DNA of 10,879 nt from Bacteroidales bacterium UBA1237 (GCA_002308935.1 DBWN01000264.1:1-10879), one strand, 5' to 3'. Positions 1 through 7,775 are shown, counted from the first letter of the stretch. The notes: generated by a model from the sequence alone, not told the origin. Made by a program: numbers and translations.

Positions 1-249
1 GGATAACCATTCGGAAGGGACGTCGAAGGCCTTTTCGTAATGGAAGACTCCGCCGGGAAAATATCCCACCGCATTTCCGCCGGGAGTATCTTTCGACCTG
101 CTTTGGTGAATCATCGCATCGTGGGGGAGAGTGACCTGTACCCTCTTTTCATCGCCGTCGGACCAGAATGTCCATCCTTCGTTGAAAGGAGCGGCCATGG
201 ATGAAAAGCCGATGATTGCCATCATTATTGTAATTATAGTCCGTTTCAT
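1..249 (-). CDS. Glycoside hydrolase family 2, secreted, N-terminal fragment (cut by window edge)
   Basis: Only the first 83 codons are in the window; the frame is open to base 1. The start is ATG at 249, directly followed by a typical signal peptide: basic KR at residues 2-3, a hydrophobic stretch at about 5-18, and a likely signal peptidase I cut after Ala19 or Ala20. The mature part begins PFNEGWTFW, then has VTLPHDAMI near residues 39-47 and a GYFPGGVFHYEKAF stretch near 61-74. That order (an N-terminal FNxGW segment, LPHD, then FPGGxxxYxKxF) is typical of the sugar-binding jelly-roll domain that opens family 2 enzymes such as beta-galactosidases, beta-glucuronidases and beta-mannosidases. 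The catalytic barrel lies outside, so the activity cannot be assigned. It is the fourth gene of the leftward PUL operon and probably acts in the periplasm on oligosaccharides. I saw no promoter box of its own in the 174-bp gap upstream, so co-transcription with GH3 is likely. Confidence 0.82.
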   Translation of the reverse strand, partial: MKRTIITIMMAIIGFSSMAAPFNEGWTFWSDGDEKRVQVTLPHDAMIHQSRSKDTPGGNAVGYFPGGVFHYEKAFDVPSEWLS

Positions 250-281
250 ATCTTTGACGGATTGTGTTCTTGTCGGGAAAT

Positions 282-298
282 CTCACCTCACAGGTGAG
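282..298 (-). repeat. Perfect 7-bp stem-loop in the GH2 leader
   Basis: CTCACCT (282-288) and AGGTGAG (292-298) are exact inverted copies around a 3-base loop. In the leftward transcript the hairpin ends 32 bases before the GH2 start codon at 249. It is not followed by a run of U, so it does not look like an intrinsic terminator. A role in mRNA stability or in access to the GH2 start is possible but unproven. Confidence 0.5.
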
Positions 299-333
299 CG
301 CGGTGATTGTTCAGTCCGATTCGGAAAAGGGAT

Positions 334-408
334 GGAATCCCGCCATTTCAAGGAGCGTATATTCTTTCACACACACTCTCTTCATATACGCCCAACATTC
401 GGGATTCC
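334..408 (-). repeat. Nested inverted repeats between GH3 and GH2 (candidate RNA stem-loop)
   Basis: Two inverted repeats sit one inside the other. The outer pair is GGAATCCCG (334-342) with CGGGATTCC (400-408), 9 of 9 bases. The inner pair is GCGTATAT (355-362) with ATATACGC (384-391), 8 of 8 bases, extended by GG (352-353) with CC (392-393) across a bulged A. The loop is 21 bases (363-383) and purine-rich in the transcript. Together they can fold the middle of the 174-bp intergenic RNA into one long interrupted hairpin. The transcript continues into CCC-TTTT-CC after the stem, which is too weak for a classic terminator. It may be an mRNA processing or stability element that sets GH2 expression relative to GH3 (inference). 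Confidence 0.5.
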
Positions 409-416
409 CTTTCCTC

Positions 417-438
417 TCCAATGTCAATCCAATGTCAA
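417..438. repeat. Perfect 11-bp tandem duplication at the GH3 stop codon
   Basis: The unit TCCAATGTCAA occurs twice with no gap, at 417-427 and 428-438. The GH3 stop (TGA on the minus strand, 424-426) lies in the copy at 417-427, so the last codons of GH3 and its stop are built from this duplication. Eleven is not a multiple of three, so gain or loss of one copy would change the C-terminus. Confidence 0.85.
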
Positions 439-2898
439 CTGTACCGATTCCCCTTCAGTCGATGAAGGTCCTACGGTGATTGTGAATGTTCCTTTTTCGA
501 CCACCTTCTCAAGATCCACGTTGTAGAATTCCAGGGCCTTGCGGTCGATGGTGAAAGAGACTGTTTCTGTTTGTCCGGGATTCAGGGATACCCTTGCGAA
601 TCCCTTCAGTTCCTTCACTGCCCTTGAGACGGAACAGTAGTCGTCGGCGATGTACATCTGGACAATTTCGCTGCCTGGCCTTGAGCCGGTGTTCTTCACG
701 TCCACTGAAACCGTCACGGATCCGTTTTCAGTCATCGAATCCGATGACAGGCGGAGATTTGAGTAGCTGTAGGAGGTGTAGCTCAGTCCGTATCCGAAAG
801 GATAGAGAGCAGTGATCTGGTGTCCGAGGGTATATCCCCTTCTTGACGTCCTCTTGTAGTTGTAGTATGCGGGAACGAAGCCTGCTCCGCGGGGAATGCT
901 GATGGTGAGTTTTCCGGAAGGGTTGATGTCTCCGAAGATGGCATCAACCACGGCGTATCCTCCTTCTTGGCCGGGATACCAGCACTGGATTATCGAAGGG
1001 ACCGCTTTCGCAAGGGGTGCGAGGTTGTTCGTCGTTCCGGTGATGACTACGGCACAGGTGGGTTTTCCGAGTTCTCCGATCCTTTTAGCCAGTTCGTTCT
1101 GTCCTCCGATGAGTTCCAATGTGGGGGTGTCACCGGGAAGGTTCGAACCTGTACCTTCGCGTGCTATGGAACCGAGTGATCCCAGGCAAAGGATGACGGC
1201 GTCCGCTTTTTTGGCTACTTCGACCGCCTCCTCAATAAGGGGAGCGCTGATTTCATAAGGGGCCGGCATGCTCTTGTCAAGTATCCTGTCATAGATGAAA
1301 CTGGGTATGATCTCTTCTCCTACTACGATGTTTTCCCCGTTGACTGGAGCCGCAGGCCTGTAGGTTATCTTGCAGCCCTCGGCGTAAAGGATGTTGAAAG
1401 TCTTCCCGTATTTCTCGACAATCGCATCGTAGACCGAGATGTTATGCTTGGGCGTGCTGGAATACCCTCCCAGGTAGGTGTCCTTCGCTTTGGGACCGAT
1501 GACGGCGATAGTCTTTATCCCGTTCTTGTCAAAGGGAAGGACATTGTCCTTGTTTTCAAGAAGGATGAGGGACTCGGCTGCGGCCCTGTAGGCCAGAGCC
1601 CTTGCTTCGTCGTTGCCGACAATGCGGTCGGATTCTTCAGGGTCGATATAGGGGTTGTCGAAAAGGCCGAGGCGGAATTTCTCGAGAAGAATCCTTCCGA
1701 CGGCTTCATCTATCTTCTTTTCCTGAATCCTTCCCTCGTTCACTAACTCGATAAGGTAGTCGTAAGTGGCTCCTTCAGGCATTTCGATGTCGACTCCCGC
1801 CATGAAACCCTGATATGCGGCTTCCTTGAGGTTCTCGGCGAGATGATCGGCCGTATGGAGGTTCTCCACTCCGCCGTAGTCGGAGACTGTGAGTCCCTTG
1901 AATCCGAATTTTCCTCTGAGGATGCCTTGGATCATCCGTGGATTGCCGTGTACCGGCTGGCCCCAGACATCATTGTACCCTATCATGACGTTGAAGGGGT
2001 GACCTTCCTCAAGGCACATTTCGAAAGGACGGAGGAAAACGTCCAAAGTGGTTATCTCGTCGACGAAGCTGGGACCCGTATTGCTGCCCCCTTCACTGGC
2101 TCCGTGTATCCCGAAATGTTTCAGTGTCGCTCCGACGTGGTTGCGGTCGATCTTGCCGCCCACGACATTGCCCTGATAGGCCTTGACCTGGGCGATGCCG
2201 AGTCTGCCGTTGAGGAAAGGGTCTTCTCCCATGGTCTCCTCGGTGCGTCCCCACCTGGGGTCACGGGTAATGTCCACGACGGGGGCCAGAACTTCATGTC
2301 CTCCTTTGGCCCTTATTTCATGGGCGACGACGGTGTAGATGTCGGTGAAAAGGCTCTCGTCCCAGGAACTTGCGAGCCCCAGCGGAACTGGGAAATGGGT
2401 CGCCCAATTGGATTGAGCCCCATGGAGACCTTCCTCATGAACAAGAACGGGGATACCGAGTCGTGTTTCCTCCAGGAAATATTTCTGGACCTGATTGTAG
2501 AGGGTTGCGGCTTCCTTCGGAGTGAAGGAACGCATCATGTTCCTCATCGAGGACTTGTCCTCACTCATCCTTGCCCACTGTCCCAGACCGTTCTTGAATG
2601 CTGCATCCCACTTTTCCTTGTCGACGTTGCCGTCTTTGTCATAAAGCGACATCCTCGTGTTCCAGATGCACTTGAGCTGCGCCACCTTTTCTTCGAGGGT
2701 CATTCTGGGCAGAAGGTCTTCCACTCTTTCCTCAGGTGTAAGTGAAGGGTCCTTATATGGAGGATTCTTCTCAGTGGACTTTACGGGACCCGCCAAAGTG
2801 AGGGCTATAAGTATGCTTGCACCGAATGTCATGATAGTTTGTTTTTGTTTTTTCAAGATTTCCCTCCTTTCGGAGTTTTCCGGGAGGAGGGAAACCAT
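424..2898 (-). CDS. Exported glycoside hydrolase family 3 (beta-glucosidase/beta-xylosidase type)
   Basis: Retaining exo-glycosidase expected to release terminal beta-linked sugars, probably glucose or xylose, from oligosaccharides in the periplasm. Counting from ATG 2898 (824 residues), a hydrophobic signal segment lies at about 22-37. The N-terminal barrel follows with HEEGLHG (154-160), DPRWGRTEETMGEDP (213-227), KHFGIHG (260-266) and the nucleophile motif VSDY, in which Asp340 is the predicted nucleophile. The second alpha/beta domain begins near 440; Glu581 in AREGTG is the best acid/base candidate. A C-terminal fibronectin III-like domain (about 727-810) completes the three-domain layout normal for BglX-like enzymes, so the protein is full length. 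The start is uncertain: from ATG 2898 the signal segment would follow an unusual acidic 20-residue leader, whereas TTG 2856 gives a clean KKQKQ n-region and has a strong Shine-Dalgarno sequence. The coordinates given are therefore the outer limit. It is the third gene of the operon, after susD. The substrate is not determined. Confidence 0.93.
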   Translation of the reverse strand: MVSLLPENSERREILKKQKQTIMTFGASILIALTLAGPVKSTEKNPPYKDPSLTPEERVEDLLPRMTLEEKVAQLKCIWNTRMSLYDKDGNVDKEKWDAAFKNGLGQWARMSEDKSSMRNMMRSFTPKEAATLYNQVQKYFLEETRLGIPVLVHEEGLHGAQSNWATHFPVPLGLASSWDESLFTDIYTVVAHEIRAKGGHEVLAPVVDITRDPRWGRTEETMGEDPFLNGRLGIAQVKAYQGNVVGGKIDRNHVGATLKHFGIHGASEGGSNTGPSFVDEITTLDVFLRPFEMCLEEGHPFNVMIGYNDVWGQPVHGNPRMIQGILRGKFGFKGLTVSDYGGVENLHTADHLAENLKEAAYQGFMAGVDIEMPEGATYDYLIELVNEGRIQEKKIDEAVGRILLEKFRLGLFDNPYIDPEESDRIVGNDEARALAYRAAAESLILLENKDNVLPFDKNGIKTIAVIGPKAKDTYLGGYSSTPKHNISVYDAIVEKYGKTFNILYAEGCKITYRPAAPVNGENIVVGEEIIPSFIYDRILDKSMPAPYEISAPLIEEAVEVAKKADAVILCLGSLGSIAREGTGSNLPGDTPTLELIGGQNELAKRIGELGKPTCAVVITGTTNNLAPLAKAVPSIIQCWYPGQEGGYAVVDAIFGDINPSGKLTISIPRGAGFVPAYYNYKRTSRRGYTLGHQITALYPFGYGLSYTSYSYSNLRLSSDSMTENGSVTVSVDVKNTGSRPGSEIVQMYIADDYCSVSRAVKELKGFARVSLNPGQTETVSFTIDRKALEFYNVDLEKVVEKGTFTITVGPSSTEGESVQLTLD
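2863..2869 (-). promoter_or_regulatory. Strong ribosome binding site inside the 5' end of the GH3 frame
   Basis: On the minus strand AAGGAGG lies a few bases before an in-frame TTG codon (2856-2854). Its GGAGG core (2868-2864) leaves 7 bases to that codon, near-ideal Shine-Dalgarno spacing. Starting there yields a peptide beginning fMet-KKQKQTIMTF, a textbook signal peptide. The upstream ATG at 2898 has only a weak AGGA about 13 bases before it. This favours TTG as the GH3 start, although Bacteroidota often do not rely on Shine-Dalgarno pairing, so the call is tentative. Confidence 0.45.
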
Positions 2899-2916
2899 TC
2901 TTTGTCACTTGTCCTG

Positions 2917-4596
2917 TTACCAACCGGGATTCTGGGTGAGATTCTCGTTGGCTGTCACGTCCGAGAAGGGGAAGGGTAAGGCTTTGTATTTCTCCTGCCA
3001 TCCTGAGCCTTCAGTGTCGAATGAATCAACTACCCACTGGGAAGGATCCTGACGGACATTGTTGTTCCCGTCCTTGTATCCTACGAAGTTGAATCTCTTC
3101 TTGCCGGTGTCTTTGAGGACGGAGGCTGCGTCACCCCATCTTACGAGGTCGATGAACCTGGCGCCTTCACTGAAGAGCTCAGCCCTTCTTTCGGCCTTGA
3201 CACCATATTGGGCATTGTTCATATCAAGTGAGGGAGCGTCTGAAAGACCAGCCCTTCTGCGTACCATGTTGAGGGCTTCGAGACCGCTGATGGATTTCTG
3301 GGAAGCTCCCATTGCGACAGCTTCTGCGTAGTTCAGAAGAACTTCTGCATATCTCATGAAGGGGGTGTTTCTTGCCTGCTGGGCGTTCATCACGTTTGTG
3401 TAGGCCTTGTTGAGGTTTTCTTCCCTGGTGGTGTATTTGAGCTGGAAGTATCCTACGCAGCTTTCATATGTTGTGAGAAGTCCGGGTTTTCCGACCTTGT
3501 TGTAGGTGAACCTGTCGGAATCGAAGAGATCGTCAAAGCTGACGAGGGTTCCCATGTATCTCGCGTCCTGCTTTCCGTCCACTTTGTCATGGGCGTTCAT
3601 GAAGTCAGCGAATTCTTTCGAAACGGTTGAACCGTAACCGAATCCGGTGGGAGGAAGGAGCTGATCCGGCGGATTGAGGGCTGAATTGAGCCATCCGGTG
3701 AACCAGATGTCGATGAAGCCTCCTGCCTGAGAAGTGGCGTAGTTGGCGTTTTCGGTGAGGTTGTACTCGAAGACGTATTCATCGCTGAGGTCTCCCTTAA
3801 GGGTATTGATCGCGTTGAAATCATCCAGGAGGGCGTATTTCTTAGAAGAGATGACCTTGTCCAGATATGTGGCCGCGTTCTCGTATTCGCCGTTCCACAG
3901 GTATGCTTTGCCGAGATATGCGTAGACGGCTTCCTTTGTGAGGTGCCCGCCGATGGCAGCCTGTCCGCCCAGTCCGCTCTTTGAAGGCAGCTTTTCAGCA
4001 ACTTCAGCAAGTTCATTGTAGATGAATGCCCAGGAATCAGCTGCGGGTGTGTTGCCCTCACTTCCGTCGAGGGTGTGGTCAGCCAGCGGGGGATTGCCCC
4101 AGAGCTGTACGGTGCTCATCATCACGATGGAGCGGAGAGCCCTTGCTTCAGCGATTACCCTTTCTTTTACAGAGGGAGTACAAACTTCATTTGCAGGAAG
4201 ATTGTCAATGATGAGGTTGCACAAGTACATGATCTTGTAGTTGTTTGACCACCAAGCCTGTATCATGCTGTTCTGGGAACTGATGGTGTAGTCCCTGAAG
4301 GGATTCCAGCCGAGGGGTGAGTCGGCGTTCTTGGCTCCGTTGAGGGAGTCTCCGCCAAGGCACTCAAGCAGTATGTTCGAACCGTTGTAGGTGTAGTTGA
4401 TCATGCAGATGCCGGCATAGTAATACTGGTAGTATGCGGCGGTGATGAACGAGTTCGCCGTTTGGTCGTCGGCATTCTTGTAGACCACATCCTGGGATTG
4501 TACACCGTGTTGGTCGATGGTAAGATAGTCCTGGTTGCAGCTTCCCGCCAGGAGAGCGGAAACAATGGCGACCGCTATGTAGAGTATCTTTTTCAT
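2917..4596 (-). CDS. susD-like: SusD/RagB-family surface glycan-binding lipoprotein
   Basis: Outer-membrane lipoprotein that binds glycan at the cell surface and acts as the lid of the SusC transporter. It has 559 residues, usual for the family. The N-terminus is a lipoprotein signal: MKK, hydrophobic residues 4-17, and Cys20 in LAGSC as the predicted lipidation site, followed by NQDYL. Helical repeat (TPR-like) segments include KEAVYAYLGKAYLWNGEYENA (about 221-241). SusD signatures near the C-terminus are MRYAEVLLNYAEA (414-426), RRRAGL (446-451), ERRAELFSEGARFIDLVRWG (469-488) and the terminal LTQNPGW. Aromatic residues are frequent in the N-terminal half (for example YYQYYY at 55-60 and WW at 115-116), but the ligand-contacting ones cannot be picked out without a structure. 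The gene starts 18 bp after susC stops, with AAGGAA 5 bases before the ATG, so it is translated from the same mRNA. The pairing with SusC is diagnostic of a PUL. Confidence 0.96.
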   Translation of the reverse strand: MKKILYIAVAIVSALLAGSCNQDYLTIDQHGVQSQDVVYKNADDQTANSFITAAYYQYYYAGICMINYTYNGSNILLECLGGDSLNGAKNADSPLGWNPFRDYTISSQNSMIQAWWSNNYKIMYLCNLIIDNLPANEVCTPSVKERVIAEARALRSIVMMSTVQLWGNPPLADHTLDGSEGNTPAADSWAFIYNELAEVAEKLPSKSGLGGQAAIGGHLTKEAVYAYLGKAYLWNGEYENAATYLDKVISSKKYALLDDFNAINTLKGDLSDEYVFEYNLTENANYATSQAGGFIDIWFTGWLNSALNPPDQLLPPTGFGYGSTVSKEFADFMNAHDKVDGKQDARYMGTLVSFDDLFDSDRFTYNKVGKPGLLTTYESCVGYFQLKYTTREENLNKAYTNVMNAQQARNTPFMRYAEVLLNYAEAVAMGASQKSISGLEALNMVRRRAGLSDAPSLDMNNAQYGVKAERRAELFSEGARFIDLVRWGDAASVLKDTGKKRFNFVGYKDGNNNVRQDPSQWVVDSFDTEGSGWQEKYKALPFPFSDVTANENLTQNPGW

Positions 4597-4614
4597 GATA
4601 TTTCCTTATTCAGT

Positions 4615-7600
4615 TTAAAATGCTACGTTGACACCGAAAAGAACGCTCTTCTGGATAGGGTAAGCGATCTGGTCGATACCCATTGAGGAAGTCGTGCCGG
4701 CCCTGGTTTCGGGATCCATACCGGGATATTTGGTGAAAGTGAAGAAGTCGTCAAGGGAGACGAATGCCCTGCACTTGGAAAGACCGATCTTGGAGATGAG
4801 CTTGGAAGGAAGTGAGTATCCGAGCTGGATCTGCTTGATCTTGAAGAACGAGGCGTCGAATAGCCATGCGTCAGAAGCGTAGTACTCGGCCTTGTCGGTG
4901 GGAGTGGGCCTGAAGGCGCCGGTGTTGGAAGCAGTCCACCTGTCACGGTACTCGAAAGCGAACCTGTTGGTCAGAGGGAATCCGTTTCTGTTGAATCCGA
5001 GGAGGAGTTTTCCTCCCTGAGAACCCGTACCGGAAACGATGAGGTCGAGATTCTTGTAATTGAGTGAAATGTTGAGACCGTAGGTGAAGTCGGGGAGGGC
5101 TGAGCCTGTGAAGACCTTGTCGTCTTCTGAGATTTCACCATTGCCGTCATTGTCTTTGATCATGGGTTTACCGTCCTTGGGATCGGGTCCGAGGTATTCG
5201 TATGTACGGAAATACCATACGGGATAATCCTCTTCGAAGTATGTCACGGTTGAACCGTATACCTGTGCTCCGGCTTCCCTCTGGTCCTTGCCCCTGAATT
5301 TGGTGACCTTGTTGCTGACGGTGGAGAGGTTTGCGGAAATTTCATAACCGAAGTCCTTGCCTATCTGGTCTTTCCATCTGAGGTCGAACTCGACTCCATG
5401 GTTATTGACGTTTCCGAGATTCTTCATCATTGAAGATGCTCCGGTGGTAAGGGGAGGGGTGACAGAGACGAGGAGACCGTCGGTGTCCTTGTTGTAGTAG
5501 TCAAATCCGAAGGTGAGACGGTCGTTGAAGAAGCGGGCGTCGACACCGAAGTCAAACTGCTTTGACTTCTCCCAGCGGAGTGCGCTGTTCGCCTTCACGG
5601 ATGAAGGGAGGGTACCGATAGTGAGTTCATTCACATCGAAATAGTTGTTCCCGTTCTGGACGGTGGAAGCGTAGGCGTAGTTGTTGAGGTTGCTCACGTT
5701 ACCGTTGATACCGTAGGAAGCCCTGAATTTGAGGAAGGACATTCCGATCGCGGATGAGATACCCTTCATGAATTCCTCGTTGGAGATAGTCCAACCGGCT
5801 GAAACAGAAGGGAAGTATCCCCACCTGTGGGTAGGATGGAGTTTTGAGGAGTCGTAGGCGTCGGCCCTGAAGTTGAACATCACGTTGTAGCGGTTGTCAT
5901 ATCCCCAGGTGAGACGGCCGAAGTAGGAAAGTTGACCCATGAGGGTTTCGTTGCCTCCGACCTTGTCGTTTGCGGCGGTTGAGGAATAATCCATGTAGCG
6001 ATAGTTCTCGGCATCGTTCAGCAGAGTGTCGGTGTTGGCGCTGGTGAAGCTGGTCTTTGACCTGATGTATGACATACCGGCCATCGCCGTGAAATCGTTC
6101 TTGCCTGCAGAGAATGAGTAGTTGGCGAAGTTCTCCCACTGGTAGTATAGAGAATTGGTGGACCTTGATGAAAGGGCTATGGCTTCTGAATACTGTGCTG
6201 CTGCCATCCAGTATTTAGGCTCATAATCGTGGGTGTAGGCATCAGTGATCCTGTATCCGAACCTGGAAGTGAACACGAGGTTCTTGATGGGAGTGATGTC
6301 AGTATAGAAAGTTCCGTTCATCCTTGTGATAGTGGTCTCGCCTTGGTGACGGAATTTGAGCATTGCCATGGGGTTGGAGTTTGCGCTCTGGTTCCAGAAA
6401 GAGGAACCGTAATAATCGCCGTTCTCGTCCTTGAAGGGATGGTATCCCATGTTTATCGCATTGGCCATATAATAAGGTATGGCGCTTTCTCCTCCCTTGT
6501 AGGTAAGGGGAGTGAGTGGATCATACTGGAGGATACCGGTTATGAAACCGTTGGCGTTGTTGCTCTGGGAGACGGTTTTGGTCGTGGTCCTCTGTATGGT
6601 GCTGGTCATTCCGACGGTGAGCCATTTCTTGATCTTATAGGAACCGTTGGCCTGGCTGGAAAGACCCTTGAACGTGTCGTAGTGTCCAGTAAGCATACCG
6701 TCCTGGTTGTCATAGGTGAGGGCGACATAGAAGGATCCCTTGTCGTTCGCTCCCTGTACTCCGAGAGTGTATTTCTGGTTGAATCCTTTCTTGTACATCA
6801 GATCCTGCCAATCGGTATCGGTACCTTTGACTGAAGGGATGTCATAGTAGTTCTGGTTCATAAGGAGTTCTGTCGTGGCTCCCGAAGTGAGCATGTAGTC
6901 GATATACTCCTTGGCGCTGAGCAATTCGACTTTCTTTGCAAGGGATGATACGCTGAACTGGGAGTTGAAGAATACCATTCCGTCTCCGGCTTTCGCCTTC
7001 TTGGTGGTGACGAGGATGACGCCGTTTCCGGCTTCAGCTCCATAGATTGCAGCGGAAGCACCATCCTTGAGGACCTCCATGCTTTCGATGTTCTCCGAAT
7101 TCACGAAATCCAGACTGGGCACTTTCAGACCGTCAACTATATAAAGAGGTGCGGATGATCCGTTCGAGGAGACACCCCTAACCCTAATGTTTCCTACTGA
7201 ACCGGGGGCACCACCTGTGTGTACGACCTGTACACCGGCTGTCTTACCCTGCATGAGAGAGGCGATGTCAGAAGTTGCGCGGTTCGAGAGGTCGGAAGAT
7301 TTGACGGAAGAGATTGAACCGGTGAGGTCACTCTTCTTCTGGACGCCGTATCCCACGACGACAGTTTCCTCGATCATCATGTTGTCGACCGCGAGGATTA
7401 CATTGAGTTCGCCTCCGCCGGCGGGGACATTGATTTCCTGTGAGATGTATCCGATGCATGAGAATACCAAGGTGCTTCCCTCCGGTACGCGGAGAGTGTA
7501 CTGGCCGTCAAGATCGGTGACAGCACCATTGGAGGTGCCCTTCTGCATTACTCCAGCTCCGATTACCGGTTCGCTGGAGTCATCGACTATCTTTCCGGTG

Positions 7601-7701
7601 ACGGTCACCGTCTGCTGCGCGCGTAGCGCAAAGCAGGAAAGGATAGTGCACAAAGCGAGGATTGCCGCTTTTCTGAATCCCGTTTTTGGTGTGTTGGTCA
7701 T
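4615..7701 (-). CDS. susC-like: SusC/RagA-family TonB-dependent outer-membrane glycan transporter
   Basis: Imports oligosaccharides captured by the partner SusD across the outer membrane, powered by TonB-ExbB-ExbD. It has 1028 residues, normal for the family. The signal peptide spans about 1-28 with a likely cut in ALRA|QQ. A carboxypeptidase-regulatory-like beta-sandwich domain follows (about 32-105: VTGKIVDD, PVIGAGV, GAVTDLDGQYTL, LVFSCIGY), then the TonB box EETVVVGYG (111-119). The plug (about 120-235) carries NIRVRG, APLYIVDGL, IESMEVLKDGASAAIYG and GVILVTTKK, all SusC signatures. The rest is a beta-barrel ending in a terminal Phe (FGVNVAF), as needed for BAM-dependent insertion. No extra N-terminal STN domain is present, so signalling through an anti-sigma factor is not expected; this fits control by the divergent hybrid sensor. 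It is the first gene of the leftward operon. Confidence 0.97.
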   Translation of the reverse strand: MTNTPKTGFRKAAILALCTILSCFALRAQQTVTVTGKIVDDSSEPVIGAGVMQKGTSNGAVTDLDGQYTLRVPEGSTLVFSCIGYISQEINVPAGGGELNVILAVDNMMIEETVVVGYGVQKKSDLTGSISSVKSSDLSNRATSDIASLMQGKTAGVQVVHTGGAPGSVGNIRVRGVSSNGSSAPLYIVDGLKVPSLDFVNSENIESMEVLKDGASAAIYGAEAGNGVILVTTKKAKAGDGMVFFNSQFSVSSLAKKVELLSAKEYIDYMLTSGATTELLMNQNYYDIPSVKGTDTDWQDLMYKKGFNQKYTLGVQGANDKGSFYVALTYDNQDGMLTGHYDTFKGLSSQANGSYKIKKWLTVGMTSTIQRTTTKTVSQSNNANGFITGILQYDPLTPLTYKGGESAIPYYMANAINMGYHPFKDENGDYYGSSFWNQSANSNPMAMLKFRHQGETTITRMNGTFYTDITPIKNLVFTSRFGYRITDAYTHDYEPKYWMAAAQYSEAIALSSRSTNSLYYQWENFANYSFSAGKNDFTAMAGMSYIRSKTSFTSANTDTLLNDAENYRYMDYSSTAANDKVGGNETLMGQLSYFGRLTWGYDNRYNVMFNFRADAYDSSKLHPTHRWGYFPSVSAGWTISNEEFMKGISSAIGMSFLKFRASYGINGNVSNLNNYAYASTVQNGNNYFDVNELTIGTLPSSVKANSALRWEKSKQFDFGVDARFFNDRLTFGFDYYNKDTDGLLVSVTPPLTTGASSMMKNLGNVNNHGVEFDLRWKDQIGKDFGYEISANLSTVSNKVTKFRGKDQREAGAQVYGSTVTYFEEDYPVWYFRTYEYLGPDPKDGKPMIKDNDGNGEISEDDKVFTGSALPDFTYGLNISLNYKNLDLIVSGTGSQGGKLLLGFNRNGFPLTNRFAFEYRDRWTASNTGAFRPTPTDKAEYYASDAWLFDASFFKIKQIQLGYSLPSKLISKIGLSKCRAFVSLDDFFTFTKYPGMDPETRAGTTSSMGIDQIAYPIQKSVLFGVNVAF

Positions 7702-7744
7702 GATTGTGAATATTGAATTAGTGTTTGTTTCCGAAACTCTGTGG

Positions 7745-7775
7745 CAAAGGTAGGGAACGTCCTATCCTATGGAAA
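7745..7775 (-). promoter_or_regulatory. Candidate Bacteroidota-type promoter of the susC operon
   Basis: On the minus strand TACCTTTG (7752-7745) matches the Bacteroidota -7 consensus TAnnTTTG exactly. Nineteen bases further upstream is TTTC (7775-7772), one mismatch from the -33 element TTTG. Transcription would begin close to 7740 and give a leader of roughly 40 bases before the susC ATG at 7701. A weak -33 element is what would be expected of a promoter that needs an activator such as the divergent sensor-regulator. Confidence 0.55.

Noticed and set aside
311..385. 24-codon leftward mini-gene starting at ATG 385
   Set aside because: No ribosome binding site, it falls across the nested inverted repeat, and so short an open frame is expected by chance.
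250..423. Intrinsic terminator between GH3 and GH2
   Set aside because: The hairpins are not followed by a run of U in the leftward transcript; the longest run is four, interrupted by C.
131..526. Rightward open frame of 131 codons across the GH2 start, the GH3-GH2 gap and the GH3 end
   Set aside because: It overlaps two well-supported leftward genes and has no recognisable domain; the gap is better explained by inverted repeats in the leftward mRNA.
1843..2745. Rightward open frame of 300 codons opposite GH3
   Set aside because: It lies entirely within the GH3 gene on the other strand, shows no recognisable motif, and its openness is explained by the codon bias of GH3.
2771..3001. Leftward 76-codon frame across the susD-GH3 junction
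   Set aside because: It overlaps the ends of both genes in a different frame; its N-terminus is an out-of-frame read of the susD 3' end.
6229..6834. Rightward open frame of 201 codons opposite susC
   Set aside because: Antisense shadow of the SusC barrel; low-complexity Gly/Val/Glu-rich translation and no family motif.
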